Source of the DNA: Pontibacter liquoris
Lineage (GTDB): Bacteria > Bacteroidota > Bacteroidia > Cytophagales > Hymenobacteraceae
DNA length: 64,000 bases
Reading direction: 5' to 3'
Assembly: GCF_022758235.1 (NCBI RefSeq)
Contig: NZ_JALEBG010000002.1
Coordinates: forward strand, 62,001 to 126,000
The position numbers and the translations under genes were made by a program. The notes beneath the pieces were generated by a model. It was not told the DNA's origin. It worked only from the letters and a program-made list of their open reading frames with translations, and searched no databases. This document shows, piece after piece, positions 42,069-52,335 of the stretch. The first letter of the stretch is position 1. The number at the start of each line of letters is the position of its first letter.

Positions 42069-45000
42069 TTAGATACCAACATTTACACCAAACGTGAAGC
42101 TACGAGCCTGCGGAATAGAACGGTTATCAACACCGTAGGCAATGTTCACGTTTCTGTTCGTGTTAACTTCGGGATCAGATCCAGAGTATTTGGTCCATAC
42201 AAAGGCATTTTGTACTTGTCCATACACACGGATATTGTTGATACCAAGCTTAGATACTACAGCAGAAGGCAGGTTATAACCAAGGCTCACCTGACGTAAT
42301 CTCAGGAAGTCGCCATCTTCTAACCATCTGGTTGAAGTACGGGTAGAGATGTTATCCTGCAGGTACAATCTTGGAACATTTGTCTCATCACCTGGTTTCT
42401 GCCATCTGTCCTTAATCTCAGCAATGTTGTTATTGAGATAATTGGTCATCAAGCCGGCTCGTGTGGTGTTCAGGATCTTGTTGCCTCCGCTGTACTGGAA
42501 GAACACACCCAGATCAAAGCCTTTATACTTGAAGGTGTTATCAAAGCCACCGAACCATTTCGGATATGGGTTGCCTGCATACACAGCATCGTTAGCAGTG
42601 ATGTCTGAAGTCTCAGTACCATCAGCCAGGTAATACTTCTTTGTAGCCGGATCATACTGCTTCAGCACACCATCTTTGTCCAGGAACTGTGCGTTACCAT
42701 TGGCTGGGTTTACACCTGCCCAACGGATCAGTTTGAACTCCCCGATACCATACCCAACAGCCGCTTCGCTTGAACCACTAACTACTGGTACATCGTTGTA
42801 AAGGCTGGTTACTTCGTTCTTCACAGCAGAGAAGTTGAAATTGGAGGTCCAAGAGAAACCATTATTTTCAATATTTACTGTGTTGATCGATAGCTCAACA
42901 CCTTTGTTGTACATAGAGCCAATGTTTGTGCTTACTGCTGCACCAGGGATACCAGTAGTTCTAAGTACCGGAGCTCTCAACACAAGGTCAGAGATGTCGT
43001 TATAGAAGTAGTCGAATGTAACGCCAATGCGGTTGTTCAATACAGACATATCGAAACCGATGTCCAGTTTCGTAGAAGTTTCCCACTTAAGATTTGAGTT
43101 ACCAACCTGCACCGGGCTCAAACCGTTCTGCTCAGCATACAGGCCACCACCGTATAGTGTTCTTGATGCAAAATCAGCGATATTGGAGTTACCAACCACA
43201 CCGTAACTGGCACGCAGCTTCAGATCGTCCAGGAACTCGAACTGGTGCATGAAGTTTTCTTCAGAAATTCTCCAGCCAATAGAACCGGCAGGGAAATAAC
43301 CACGCTTGTTATCCATACCAAAACCAGAGAAAGCGTCCGCACGGAAAGCAGCCTCAGCATAATACTTGTTGCCGAAATCGTAAGACAACCGGCCGAAGTA
43401 TGAATCAAATCCGTTATGTGTTCTGCTACCGTCAGCACCAAGCTGCTCAGAGAAAGTACCGGAAATGATATCTTTGAAGAACGGATCAGCAAAGTCGCCT
43501 GCGTAAGCACCGATAGAATACTGATCAACCTGCTGGTACTCCAGACCAGCTGTTGCTGAAATGTTATGCTGCTCTGCAATCAGTTTATTGTAGGTAGCAT
43601 AGTTTGACCAGTTCCACTGGTTACGACGCAGGTTGTTTGTCTGCACAAGGCCGTTGTAGCTTCTGCCAAGGCCGGCAATACGTGGGTCGCTGTACTGGTC
43701 TTCGAAGTTGTCGATGTAATCAATACCATACTTTGAAGTCACTTTCAGATCTTTGATAGGCTGTACTTCGATGTAAGCATTACCTAAAATACGCTGCGAC
43801 GTGTTGTTGTTACGCTGTAACTGAAGGTTAGCCAGCGGGTGGTAGAAGTTATTGAGCTTGTAGGTGGTGTTGTTCGCACCATCGCCCAGCAAGCCAAGGC
43901 TGTTCAGGTAATAGAAGCCATCATTGCCATAAACAGGCACGTTAGGAGCAGCGTTGAAACCAGCTACACCAGCACCTGCCAGGTAACCTTCAGAAAGGAT
44001 ACCATTGTTAAGAGACTTTGTAAAGCTGGTGCTGAGACCTGCTTTAACCCAATCCTTTGGAGTAATATCGATGTTCAGACGGGCACCACCTCTTTTGAGT
44101 CTGTTGCCTTCTGTAACACCCTGCTGGTCAGCGTAAGTAGCAGAGCCATAGTAAGACGCTTTTTCAGTACCACCGGAAAGTGAGAGCTGGTGGTTCTGTA
44201 CAGTACCTCTTCTGAAGATTTCATCCAACCAGTCTGTTCTGTCCGGAACACCATCTTCATTCAAGTCTACGTTACCAGCGATTATGCTCTTAGGATCACC
44301 AGCACCAAAACGGTTTGCCGCTTTTTCGTTTTGAATCGCGATATAATCATCACCATTCAACATATCGGGTCTGTTAACTACTTCATGGAAGCCGGTATAG
44401 TAGTCGTAAGTAATTTTTGAGGTACCTGCTTTACCTCTTTTTGTTGTTACCAGGATAACGCCGTTAGCTGCACGCGAACCATAAAGCGCAGAAGCAGCCG
44501 CATCTTTTAGTACTTCTATAGACTGAATGTCGTTCGGGTTCAAGTCGGCAAGCGGGTTGTAGCGCGTACCGTTACCGCTGTTGAAGGAGTTCAGGTTTGA
44601 CACCTGTGCCATTGGCACACCGTCAATTACATAAAGCGGCTGTGAGCTGTTAGAGATAGAGCCAACACCACGTACACGTACTGTTACGCCATCCGCCAGC
44701 ACACCACTGGTATTCGTGATCTGCACACCGGCTGCGCGGCCAGCAAGAGACTGGTCGAAACTTTGTACCGGCTGGTTCTCAATGGTAGATGCTTTGATGC
44801 TGGTAATAGAACCTGTCACATCTTTCACTTCTTTCACACCATATCCTACAACCACCACTTCCTGCAGCTGCTTGTTGTCTGTGCTCAGGGTCACATTAAT
44901 TGTGGAAGCATTTCCGATTGCTCGTTCCTGGGTTGTATAACCAATGAAACGAAACTCTAAGGTGCTACCATTTGCTGGCACATTGATTGTGTAAGCCCCA

Positions 45001-45173
45001 TCTACACCAGTAGCAGTTCCTACAGTGGTTCCTTTAACAAGGACTGCAACGCCTGGTAGCGCATCCCCGGTGGCTTGGTCAGTCACCTTTCCTGAAACAA
45101 CCCGGCTTTGTGCCCACGCCTGACTAACAAGCGTTAGGAACATAACCAAGCCTAATAATAGAACTTTTCTCAT
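42069..45173 (-). CDS. SusC/RagA TonB-dependent transporter (pair 1)
   Basis: A 1034-residue outer-membrane importer. Signal MRKVLLLGLVMFLTLVSQAWAQ, then a carboxypeptidase-regulatory-like domain (VSGKVTDQATGDALPGVAVL, DGAYTINVPANGSTLEFRFIGY), TonB box region LQEVVVVGYG, plug motifs AAGVQITNTSG, VRVRGVGSISNSSQPLYVIDG and PNDIQSIEVLKDAAASALYG, and a 22-strand barrel ending QARSFTFGVNVGI. First gene of its operon with SusD 1. A TATATTTG box (45219-45226, minus) lies 46 bases upstream; its -33 partner is at a short 15-base spacing. Confidence 0.95.
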   Translation of the reverse strand: MRKVLLLGLVMFLTLVSQAWAQSRVVSGKVTDQATGDALPGVAVLVKGTTVGTATGVDGAYTINVPANGSTLEFRFIGYTTQERAIGNASTINVTLSTDNKQLQEVVVVGYGVKEVKDVTGSITSIKASTIENQPVQSFDQSLAGRAAGVQITNTSGVLADGVTVRVRGVGSISNSSQPLYVIDGVPMAQVSNLNSFNSGNGTRYNPLADLNPNDIQSIEVLKDAAASALYGSRAANGVILVTTKRGKAGTSKITYDYYTGFHEVVNRPDMLNGDDYIAIQNEKAANRFGAGDPKSIIAGNVDLNEDGVPDRTDWLDEIFRRGTVQNHQLSLSGGTEKASYYGSATYADQQGVTEGNRLKRGGARLNIDITPKDWVKAGLSTSFTKSLNNGILSEGYLAGAGVAGFNAAPNVPVYGNDGFYYLNSLGLLGDGANNTTYKLNNFYHPLANLQLQRNNNTSQRILGNAYIEVQPIKDLKVTSKYGIDYIDNFEDQYSDPRIAGLGRSYNGLVQTNNLRRNQWNWSNYATYNKLIAEQHNISATAGLEYQQVDQYSIGAYAGDFADPFFKDIISGTFSEQLGADGSRTHNGFDSYFGRLSYDFGNKYYAEAAFRADAFSGFGMDNKRGYFPAGSIGWRISEENFMHQFEFLDDLKLRASYGVVGNSNIADFASRTLYGGGLYAEQNGLSPVQVGNSNLKWETSTKLDIGFDMSVLNNRIGVTFDYFYNDISDLVLRAPVLRTTGIPGAAVSTNIGSMYNKGVELSINTVNIENNGFSWTSNFNFSAVKNEVTSLYNDVPVVSGSSEAAVGYGIGEFKLIRWAGVNPANGNAQFLDKDGVLKQYDPATKKYYLADGTETSDITANDAVYAGNPYPKWFGGFDNTFKYKGFDLGVFFQYSGGNKILNTTRAGLMTNYLNNNIAEIKDRWQKPGDETNVPRLYLQDNISTRTSTRWLEDGDFLRLRQVSLGYNLPSAVVSKLGINNIRVYGQVQNAFVWTKYSGSDPEVNTNRNVNIAYGVDNRSIPQARSFTFGVNVGI

Positions 45174-45218
45174 AAAAGTAAAATAGATTGATTAGTAAAA
45201 TAGTAGATTATTTGTTTC

Positions 45219-45226
45219 CAAATATA
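45219..45226 (-). promoter_or_regulatory. Putative -7 box of SusC pair 1
   Basis: Minus-strand TATATTTG. The best TTTG upstream is only 15 bases away, shorter than in the other two pairs. Confidence 0.35.
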
Positions 45227-45549
45227 GCCCTTTGCCATTGGCAAAAGAAGAAGGGTGTAAAAAAAATCAAGGCTGAAACTATAAGGTGCTTTTTTTACAA
45301 GAAATCGCGATGCTCCCCACTAACAACACACTTACTTTCACTGACTTACCTATACACAAAACATAATTGCAATATTCTCCCTTAATGTCATACCATTAAT
45401 TTTCCATACTTCAACCAGACAAAAAAAATACTTAAAACCTTCTTTTTATATCCTCGTAAAACCGAGGTTTTAGTTTTAGACACCTCTCCAGAATAGCATA
45501 TTCCCGGTATTACAACCGTAATGCACTACAAAACAACTCTCCTCTTCAG

Positions 45550-45595
45550 GCATAAAAAAGCGTGCTACCGAAGAGGTAACACGCCTTTTTTATGC
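45550..45595 (-). terminator. Terminator of the S9 peptidase gene
   Basis: Stem GCATAAAAAAG/CTTTTTTATGC continued by CGTG/CACG and TACC/GGTA with one bulge and one mismatch. Confidence 0.75.
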
Positions 45596-45609
45596 GGAAC
45601 AAGTATAAA

Positions 45610-48012
45610 TTACTTCTTCTTCAGGTTCTCTTCAAACAATTTATACACCCGCTTATACTCGTCTGTCCAGCTCGAAGGCTCCACAAAACCGTGGCTCTCC
45701 ACAGGGTATACGGCCAGTTCCCAATTCTCTTTGCCCAGTTCGATCAGGCGCTGCGACAGGCGTACGATATCCTGGAAATGCACATTCGTATCTACCATGC
45801 CGTGGCACATGAGCAAGGCACCTTTCAGGCCCTCGGCGTAGTAAATAGGTGAGCTTTTGGCGTAAGCCAGGCTGTCTGTCTGGGGCGTGTTCAGGATGTT
45901 GGATGTATAGCCATGGTTGTAATGGGCCCAGTCTGTAACCGAACGCAGGGCTGCGCCGGCGGCAAACACATCGGGCTGTGTGAACATGGCCATCAGCGTC
46001 ATGAAACCACCATACGAGCCGCCATAGATGCCAATGCGTTTCGGATCGACGCTATACTTGCTGGCCAAATACTTAGCGCCATCCACTTCATCGTTTAAAT
46101 CTTTGCCGCCCATAAACTCATAGATGCCCGTGCGCACGTCGCGGCCATACCCTGCACTGCCCCGGTAATCGATATCCATTACTGTATAGCCCTGGTCGGC
46201 CAGAAAGTTATGGAACATATACTCGCGCTCGTAGCTGCTCCACCATTTGTGGGCATTCTGCAAGTAGCCGGCACCGTGCACAAAGACCACAGCTGGGCCG
46301 TTTGTTTCCAGCTTGGCAGGGCGGTATACGCGGGCGTATACTTCCTGCCCGTCGCGCGCTTTAAAGGAGATCACTTCCGGATCGCGCCACGCATACGACT
46401 CGAATTCTGGGGTAGTGGAGTGCGTCACCTGCTTTGGCTTCGCACCCTTTTTATTGTCCATCACATACAGCTCCCAGGGTTTGTTGGTGTAGGAGTAGCG
46501 GATGGCCAGCGTTTTCTCATCCGGCGACAAAGTTACCTCGGAGGCACCCGGCAAAGTGGTGAGCTGCACCATGTCGCCGCCCTGCACCGGCAGCCGGTAA
46601 AAATGCTGCTCGCCCGGATGCACCTTGTTGGCGGAAAAGTAGAAGTGCTTTTTATCCTTCGATAACCGGACGGCCGATACTTCATACTTGCCGCTGGTAA
46701 GCGCCTTTTTCTTGCCTGTAGTAATATCAGCGGTATAGAGATGGGCATAACCACTCTCTTCAGACTCGAACCATACCTGCTTATTATCAGGCAACCAGCC
46801 AATATCACCCGGGCCGTAGCTGATGCCCGGGCCGTTGATCCAGGCATCGTCGTGCTGGCGGTCCAGTACGGTCAGCTTGCCTGTTGCGGGCTCCAGCGTC
46901 ATGATCCAGCGGTCCTTGTTATCTTCTGAGCGGGCCACCACCACGGCATGCTTTCCGTTTTCTGACCAGTAAGGGCCATAGATCACCGTTGGCCGCATTT
47001 CCGGCTTTTTTGCCTTCGTGTCCAGCTCCTTTGTGGCCGATGCTTTGGCTTTCTGCGCCTGCAGGTAGGCCGGTTGCTCGTAAATGCCTTCCACCTCTTT
47101 CATCGTCACGGCAAAGGCGGTGTCGCGGCGGGTGTCGTACACATAAAATTCAGACCTGGTTTGTGCGTCGCCTACTTTGGTGCGGGCGTTAATATCTTCG
47201 GTGTAGCCGGAGGCGGTCACATAATTTGGCACAACTGCCACTTTCGCGTTTTTGGGGCGGCTGATCAGCTGGTAGGTTACAAACTGCTCGTCCGGGCTTA
47301 GGGTCACGCTGCCTACGGCTTTGTCCTCGAGGTAGATCTCTTTGGGCCGGGTGGGCGTATCGCGCTTCTGCTGCAGCTTTTGGGCGGCATTATCCTGCTC
47401 GCGCTCGCGCACTACCTGCAACAGGGCCAGTTGCTGCTCCCGCAACCAGACGCGCTGCGGGTCTTTGCTCTCCGCGGCAGGCTTGCTGCCTTTCCGGAAA
47501 TCGGTTAGCTGGCGGGTCTGGCCGTTGCTGATGTTCCAGGCAAACAGGTTACTGTCCTTCAGGTACACTACTTTCTGCTCATCAAAGCTGAAGCTTGGGC
47601 TGCTTTCCCGTTCCACGGTAGCAGTTACCTGCTGCGCTTTGCCCGACTTGCTATCATATAGAAAGATATCGCCGTTCTTCTCGTATACTTTGCGGGTTTG
47701 AGCCCGGTTATAGTTGCCTTCCGGTGCGGGCAGCTTGCGCCGCTCGGTGGCACTCACTTTCTTCAGGTTCTTCCCGTCAGCCGATACGCTGTAGAGAGAG
47801 TCCTGGCGGTTGCCTTCAGGGTTCCAGTCGAAGTATATTTTTTTGCCATCTTCTGCCCAGAAGATATTACTCGGAGAGGTTCCCTTCCATTTTGTGTCGC
47901 GCATTACTTTCTCCACGCTGAGCACCATTTTAGTGTTCTGCGCCTGCAGTGCCCCACCGCACAGCAACAGCCCGGCCATGAGCGCCATGGCTCGTTTTTT
48001 CAATAGCATCAT
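45610..48012 (-). CDS. S9-family (dipeptidyl-peptidase/prolyl-oligopeptidase type) peptidase
   Basis: An 800-residue secreted serine peptidase. Signal MMLLKKRAMALMAGLLLCGGALQAQ; residues about 35-540 form a beta-propeller with WD-like blades (WAEDGKKIYFDWNPEG, FSFDEQKVVYLKDSNLF, LSKDKKHFYFSANKVHPGE); then an alpha/beta-hydrolase domain with VFVHGAGYLQNAHKWWSSY, VMDIDYRGSAGYGRD, the nucleophile GIYGGSYGGFMTLMAMF (G-x-S-x-G), and the histidine in VESHGFVEPSSWTDEYKR. It should cleave peptides in the periplasm or outside. Downstream of the amidase gene on the same strand but with 161 bases between. Confidence 0.94.
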   Translation of the reverse strand: MMLLKKRAMALMAGLLLCGGALQAQNTKMVLSVEKVMRDTKWKGTSPSNIFWAEDGKKIYFDWNPEGNRQDSLYSVSADGKNLKKVSATERRKLPAPEGNYNRAQTRKVYEKNGDIFLYDSKSGKAQQVTATVERESSPSFSFDEQKVVYLKDSNLFAWNISNGQTRQLTDFRKGSKPAAESKDPQRVWLREQQLALLQVVREREQDNAAQKLQQKRDTPTRPKEIYLEDKAVGSVTLSPDEQFVTYQLISRPKNAKVAVVPNYVTASGYTEDINARTKVGDAQTRSEFYVYDTRRDTAFAVTMKEVEGIYEQPAYLQAQKAKASATKELDTKAKKPEMRPTVIYGPYWSENGKHAVVVARSEDNKDRWIMTLEPATGKLTVLDRQHDDAWINGPGISYGPGDIGWLPDNKQVWFESEESGYAHLYTADITTGKKKALTSGKYEVSAVRLSKDKKHFYFSANKVHPGEQHFYRLPVQGGDMVQLTTLPGASEVTLSPDEKTLAIRYSYTNKPWELYVMDNKKGAKPKQVTHSTTPEFESYAWRDPEVISFKARDGQEVYARVYRPAKLETNGPAVVFVHGAGYLQNAHKWWSSYEREYMFHNFLADQGYTVMDIDYRGSAGYGRDVRTGIYEFMGGKDLNDEVDGAKYLASKYSVDPKRIGIYGGSYGGFMTLMAMFTQPDVFAAGAALRSVTDWAHYNHGYTSNILNTPQTDSLAYAKSSPIYYAEGLKGALLMCHGMVDTNVHFQDIVRLSQRLIELGKENWELAVYPVESHGFVEPSSWTDEYKRVYKLFEENLKKK

Positions 48013-48114
48013 AAATGTTTATAAGGGTGATTTGATAAGTAGCGAAGTATAAGGTAGCTGAAAGATTATGCAGAAGCCGGCTCAAGTATAAGTTGGCAGT
48101 TACCCCGGCCTGGA

Positions 48115-48153
48115 AAGTATAAAAAGGACATGCAGCAACAGCTTTTTATACTT
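48115..48153. repeat. Inverted pair of the AAGTATAAAAAG word
   Basis: AAGTATAAAAAG (48115-48126) is mirrored by CTTTTTATACTT (48142-48153), 15-base loop. It lies 21 bases past the amidase stop on the minus strand and reads as a possible terminator with T-rich flank. Confidence 0.8.
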
Positions 48154-48173
48154 CGCAGGCAGGGGCTACCGGT

Positions 48174-49865
48174 TTATTTTGCCTTCTGCTTCTTTGTTTT
48201 CGTATTCGCAAAGGCCAGCGTCGGATGCTGCTCGTCAAAATTGGTCAATCCCTGGTAGAAGTTGGCAAAGGCCAGCAACTGCGCCTCGCCAAAGAGCTTG
48301 CCCATAAACGTGATGGTGGTCGGCATGCCATTCTTCTGGAAGCCGTTCGGCACCACCACACACGGGTGGCCGGTCAGGTTGGTTACCACCAGGTTTTGGC
48401 TGGCAAAAGAAGGGCTGATGTAGACATCCACATCCTTGAGCTTTTCCTGCATTTGCTGCACCAGCAAGGTGCGCACACGCTGGGCCTGCAGATACTCTAC
48501 GGCAGGCACAAACCGGGCAGACCGAAACAGGTTAGGCCAGGCATTTTTATGTTGCTGCACCAGCAGGCTGTCGCGGCCGCTGCGGGTCAGCTCATCAAAG
48601 GCTGCCGCTCCCTCCACCGAAATGGTCAGGGCCAGCTCGCCTGCCGGCAGGTCGGGTAGCTCCAACGGCACCAGCTCGATGCCGGCATCACGCAATACCT
48701 TTAAAGCAGCCCAATCGTTTTCCTGGAAGCCATACTTCTTCTCAAAGTCCTGCTTGAGGTAGCCCACGCGCAGCTTCCTGGGGTTTATACTTGTGTTATA
48801 GTTGAACGGCGCATCGTATACGGAAGGATCCTGCCCGTCGGGGCCGTAAATGGCGTTGAACACAATGGCGCAATCTTCTGCCGAGCGTGCGATGGGCCCG
48901 ATCTTGTCCATCGACCAGCTCAGGGCCATGGCGCCATGCCGGCTCACCCGGCCAAAGGTAGGTCGCAGCCCCGTGGTGCCACAGGCGGTAGAGGGCGACA
49001 CAATAGAGCCCAGTGTTTCGGTGCCAATGGCAAAAGGCAGCAGACCGGCAGCCACTGCCGACGCCGAGCCGGCCGATGAGCCACTGGAGCCTTTGGTGAT
49101 ATCCCAGGGCGAGCGCGTTTTGCCACCAAACCATACATCGCCCATGGCCAGCGCACCCAAGGTGGTTTTAGCAACCAGTACTGCCCCGGCGTCCTGCAGG
49201 CGTTTTACAACCGTGGCATCTTCGTTAAGCACCTGGTCTTTGTAAGGCATCGCGCCCCAGGTGGTTTTATACTTGCGGGTAGAAAGCAAATCTTTTACCC
49301 CGAACGGAATGCCGTGGAGCAGCCCTTTATACTTGCCTGCCTTTATTTCCTGGTCTGCCTGGCGCGCCTGTTGCAGGGCCAGCTCGTCGGTAAGGGTAAT
49401 GACACACTCGAGCTTAGGGCCATACTTCTTCAGGCGGTTGAGGTAAAAAGTGGTCAGCTCTACAGACGATAGCTGCCGGGTGCGAATGAGCTGTGCCAGT
49501 TGCGGAATGGTATAAAAAGCCAGCTCGTCCCTGTTTTTGGGGAGTTTCACGTTGTCAGGCGTCGCTACTTCAAAGGCTTGGCGCTGCTGCTCGAACGTAT
49601 AGCCTACCGGGATGGGGTTAAACACCAGGGCAGGCGCCACATTATTCGGCAAAGGCACTTTGCGGATAGCCTCGTAGCTCTTCCTGAAATCCTCCACCTC
49701 CGAAGTGGCAGAATCGAGCTGCGCGTCGGTAAAGTGCAGCCCCATGAGTTTCTGGGCATCCTGCAGCACCGCAATGGTTATTTTATCGTCTGCCAGTTTG
49801 GTTACAAAGGCCCCGGAAACAAAGCAGGTTGCCCCCACAAGAACATAAAGTTTATACTTGTTCAT
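48174..49865 (-). CDS. Amidase of the amidase-signature family
   Basis: A 563-residue hydrolase with an N-terminal signal/anchor (MNKYKLYVLVGATCFVSGAF). The amidase-signature core shows HGIPFGVKDLLSTRKYKTT with the catalytic lysine, KGSSGSSAGSASAVAAGLLPFAIGTETLGSIVSPS with the Ser-cisSer pair and the Gly/Ser-rich loop, and TTGLRPTFGRVSRHGAMAL, MDKIGPIARSAEDC. The C-terminal half has VVTNLTGHPCVVVPNGF. It should cut amide bonds (possibly of peptides or small amides) outside the cytoplasm. Substrate unknown. Followed by a word-pair hairpin. Confidence 0.93.
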   Translation of the reverse strand: MNKYKLYVLVGATCFVSGAFVTKLADDKITIAVLQDAQKLMGLHFTDAQLDSATSEVEDFRKSYEAIRKVPLPNNVAPALVFNPIPVGYTFEQQRQAFEVATPDNVKLPKNRDELAFYTIPQLAQLIRTRQLSSVELTTFYLNRLKKYGPKLECVITLTDELALQQARQADQEIKAGKYKGLLHGIPFGVKDLLSTRKYKTTWGAMPYKDQVLNEDATVVKRLQDAGAVLVAKTTLGALAMGDVWFGGKTRSPWDITKGSSGSSAGSASAVAAGLLPFAIGTETLGSIVSPSTACGTTGLRPTFGRVSRHGAMALSWSMDKIGPIARSAEDCAIVFNAIYGPDGQDPSVYDAPFNYNTSINPRKLRVGYLKQDFEKKYGFQENDWAALKVLRDAGIELVPLELPDLPAGELALTISVEGAAAFDELTRSGRDSLLVQQHKNAWPNLFRSARFVPAVEYLQAQRVRTLLVQQMQEKLKDVDVYISPSFASQNLVVTNLTGHPCVVVPNGFQKNGMPTTITFMGKLFGEAQLLAFANFYQGLTNFDEQHPTLAFANTKTKKQKAK

Positions 49866-50006
49866 AGGTTATGTTAGATCATTTGTAAAACAAAAGAGGA
49901 AGCTGCTGCTCCCCTCTTCCCGTATACAGCCGGTATCATTTCCCGGCCCGGCCCATATTTATATTGCAATATAGTGTTCCGGGCTGCTACTTAAAAGCGA
50001 ACACCT

Positions 50007-50693
50007 TTATTGCAAGGAATTATAGTAGTTGATGAGCTGCGCCAGATCCGCATCTTCTTTCAGCCGCAGCTTATTTTTTTTGATATAAGCATCCAGTTCG
50101 GGTGCTTTGTCGGCCAGTGCTTCCAAAATCGATTTCCGGTCATTTTTAATATTCACCAGTTGTTCCTCCCGGGCGATATAGTAGGTGACCACCGGCAGTA
50201 TGTTTTTTGTGATGGTGGCTGAATTATAGGCTTTCTCCTCCCGGATCACCTTGTTGGTCCGTTTCAACAGGTCCACTTTGCCTTCGGCCAGCACTTCATA
50301 AAAACTGGTTCTGGACGCTCCTTTTATACCCGGGTAGCCATTGCGAAAAACGGCCTCCTGGAGGGCGCCATCTTTTAAGTACGTGATGGTGAACCCAGCC
50401 ACAGACTGAACGATCTCGAGCGTTTCGCCAGCCTTATTCCGGAAAAGCGGGATGTCCTGCACCTGGTCATACTTCAGATCCACATCCGGATATGTCTCGC
50501 CGTTAGCAAGCTTCACGGTGCCTTTGCGCCATTCGTCCTGCAGGTAAGGTGACCCAACTACATTTTCATACTGGCCCACCCGGATAGGCCTCCCGTTTAC
50601 TTCCTCCAGAAAGATCTGGGCCCGACAAGTATAGCTGGTGAGCGTGCTGACAGCCAGGACCAGGAATAGGATAGATAAAGATTTGCATTTCAT
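50007..50693 (-). CDS. Hypothetical secreted protein, 228 residues
   Basis: From ATG 50693 (MKCKSLSILFLVLAVSTLTSY) with a signal peptide ending near CRAQ; the longer frame upstream is unlikely. The mature part has beta-rich repeats of the type VKLANGETYPDVDLKYDQVQ and GETLEIVQSVAGFTITYLKDG, then a helical tail (SILEALADKAPELDAYIKKNKLRL). The family is not clearly recognised; it resembles small uncharacterised secreted proteins of Bacteroidota. Monocistronic. Confidence 0.7.
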   Translation of the reverse strand: MKCKSLSILFLVLAVSTLTSYTCRAQIFLEEVNGRPIRVGQYENVVGSPYLQDEWRKGTVKLANGETYPDVDLKYDQVQDIPLFRNKAGETLEIVQSVAGFTITYLKDGALQEAVFRNGYPGIKGASRTSFYEVLAEGKVDLLKRTNKVIREEKAYNSATITKNILPVVTYYIAREEQLVNIKNDRKSILEALADKAPELDAYIKKNKLRLKEDADLAQLINYYNSLQ

Positions 50694-50827
50694 GTCACGT
50701 ATCGTTAATCGTTCTGATGATAAGCCACTCGTTGATAATACAATATACAAAAGCTGCTTCAGATTTTATTGATAGCCTGTGTCGTTTATAAGGCTGCAGC
50801 AAACTATTGCCACTGACCCTGACATGT

Positions 50828-50861
50828 AAAAACCCCACCGTTTTACAACAGCAGGGTTTTT
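50828..50861 (-). terminator. Terminator of SusD pair 2
   Basis: AAAAACCC/GGGTTTTT 8-bp stem with a long loop; T run on the minus strand. Confidence 0.6.
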
Positions 50862-50916
50862 AGCAGCTTGTAAATAGCGCAAAATGCTGCTATTCACCTT
50901 TTATCAGTTGAGGAAA

Positions 50917-52323
50917 TTACCAGCCGGGGTTCTGTTCAATATTCGGGTTGGCTGTGATCTCATTTCGCGGAATAGGCAGCACCCTGATTGCATCGGTATA
51001 CGGCACTACGTTAGGTGATCGCTTTCTGCCGGTGATGTCTGCCTTCAGGCGGTTCAAGGTAGCAAAGCGGTCGCCTTCAAAGGCCATCTCTTTTCTTCGC
51101 TCCAGTATGATATCGTCCAACAGCTGGGTGCCGGAAGAAGTATACTTTAACTCAGGATCGCGCTCTGCTACCAGCGTATTCAGATATTCCAGCGCTTTGG
51201 CTTCATCGCCGGTGCGGTAAGCAGCCTCGGCAGCGATCAGGTATACTTCCGACATGCGTATCACCACTTTGTCGTCGATGTCGCCGGAGACTGCATTATA
51301 CTTGGTCACAATGTAAGCCGGGTCATCGCTGCCTCTTTCTCCCACCGTAATCAGTTGCCGACGGATATCGGTTGAATCGTAGGTTTCATAAAGCGATGGC
51401 GTGGCCAGGTTCTGTCCGTATCCCTGCTGGTTGAAGTAATATGCATATTCATCTACGCCATTGTTCTCTGTTTGCGTAGCCGATACCTCGAACAGGGACT
51501 CCAGTCCTGCTAATTTTGTGGCGTCGGTTTCAGCCCAGTAGGCCAGCACCGAATTGTATGGCAGCAACTCAACACCACTATCTTTAATTACTTCTTCGGC
51601 ATACTGCAGCGCCAACGCATTATCTCCTTTATACAGGTTCACTTCAGCATCCAGCGCTCTGGCTGCATACTTGGAAAAACGGATAACCGTAAGGTCGGGC
51701 GACATCAGCGTGTAGGCATTTGACAAATCCGACTCAATCTGCTCATAAACCTGGGCTACCGTGGCGCGTGCTGGTTGGGCATTGTAATCATAGGCCGTCA
51801 GCACAAGCGGAACGCCCGGATGCGAGGCATCGGCCGTTTCGTTATAGGGTCGAGCAAAATTCCTTACCAGCTCAAAATAAAGCAGCGCTCGGATGGCATA
51901 TGCCTCGCCTTTATACTGGTCGATAGCTGCCTGATCCGTAACGGTTGGGTTAGAATCGATAATGGCATTCGCCCGGTTGATCACATCATAAGCCCCGGAC
52001 CAGATATCGGTGATATCGCCGTTATTGTTGAGGAAGTTATAACTGGAGAAGCCGCCGAAGTAACCGGAGTTAGACGTAGCCACATACAGGTTATCCGCCA
52101 GCATATCGCCCATAACAGGCAGATAAGTGCCATATAGGTTAACGGTAGCAAGACCTGCATACGCGCCTCGTAGCGCACTCAGCACATCATTATCTGTCAG
52201 CAGGGCCTCATCAGCATTTATACCTGTAGAGGGGCCCTCATCCAGGAACTCATCTTTGCACGAACTGAAACTACCTACCGATAGCAGTCCGGCTAAAACC
52301 AAAATTTTATATCTATTTTTCAT
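50917..52323 (-). CDS. SusD/RagB-like nutrient-binding lipoprotein (pair 2)
   Basis: A 468-residue outer-membrane lipoprotein with lipobox SFSSC-K. Motifs: ALLTDNDVLSALRGAYAGLATV, GEAYAIRALLYFELVRNFARPY, VYEQIESDLSNAYTLM, VIRMSEVYLIAAEAAYRTGDEAKALEYLNTL, ERRKEMAFEGDRFATLNRLK, VLPIPRNEITANPNIEQNPGW. Works with SusC pair 2, encoded 12 bases upstream. Substrate unknown. Confidence 0.94.
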   Translation of the reverse strand: MKNRYKILVLAGLLSVGSFSSCKDEFLDEGPSTGINADEALLTDNDVLSALRGAYAGLATVNLYGTYLPVMGDMLADNLYVATSNSGYFGGFSSYNFLNNNGDITDIWSGAYDVINRANAIIDSNPTVTDQAAIDQYKGEAYAIRALLYFELVRNFARPYNETADASHPGVPLVLTAYDYNAQPARATVAQVYEQIESDLSNAYTLMSPDLTVIRFSKYAARALDAEVNLYKGDNALALQYAEEVIKDSGVELLPYNSVLAYWAETDATKLAGLESLFEVSATQTENNGVDEYAYYFNQQGYGQNLATPSLYETYDSTDIRRQLITVGERGSDDPAYIVTKYNAVSGDIDDKVVIRMSEVYLIAAEAAYRTGDEAKALEYLNTLVAERDPELKYTSSGTQLLDDIILERRKEMAFEGDRFATLNRLKADITGRKRSPNVVPYTDAIRVLPIPRNEITANPNIEQNPGW

Positions 52324-52335
52324 TCATCTGATTAA

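Larger units (their letters stand above)
45174..45609. other. Intergenic region between SusC 1 and the S9 peptidase
   Basis: Contains the promoter box of SusC 1, AT-rich sequence around 45380-45450, and the terminator of the peptidase gene. One word copy at 45601-45608. No gene was recognised. Confidence 0.6.
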
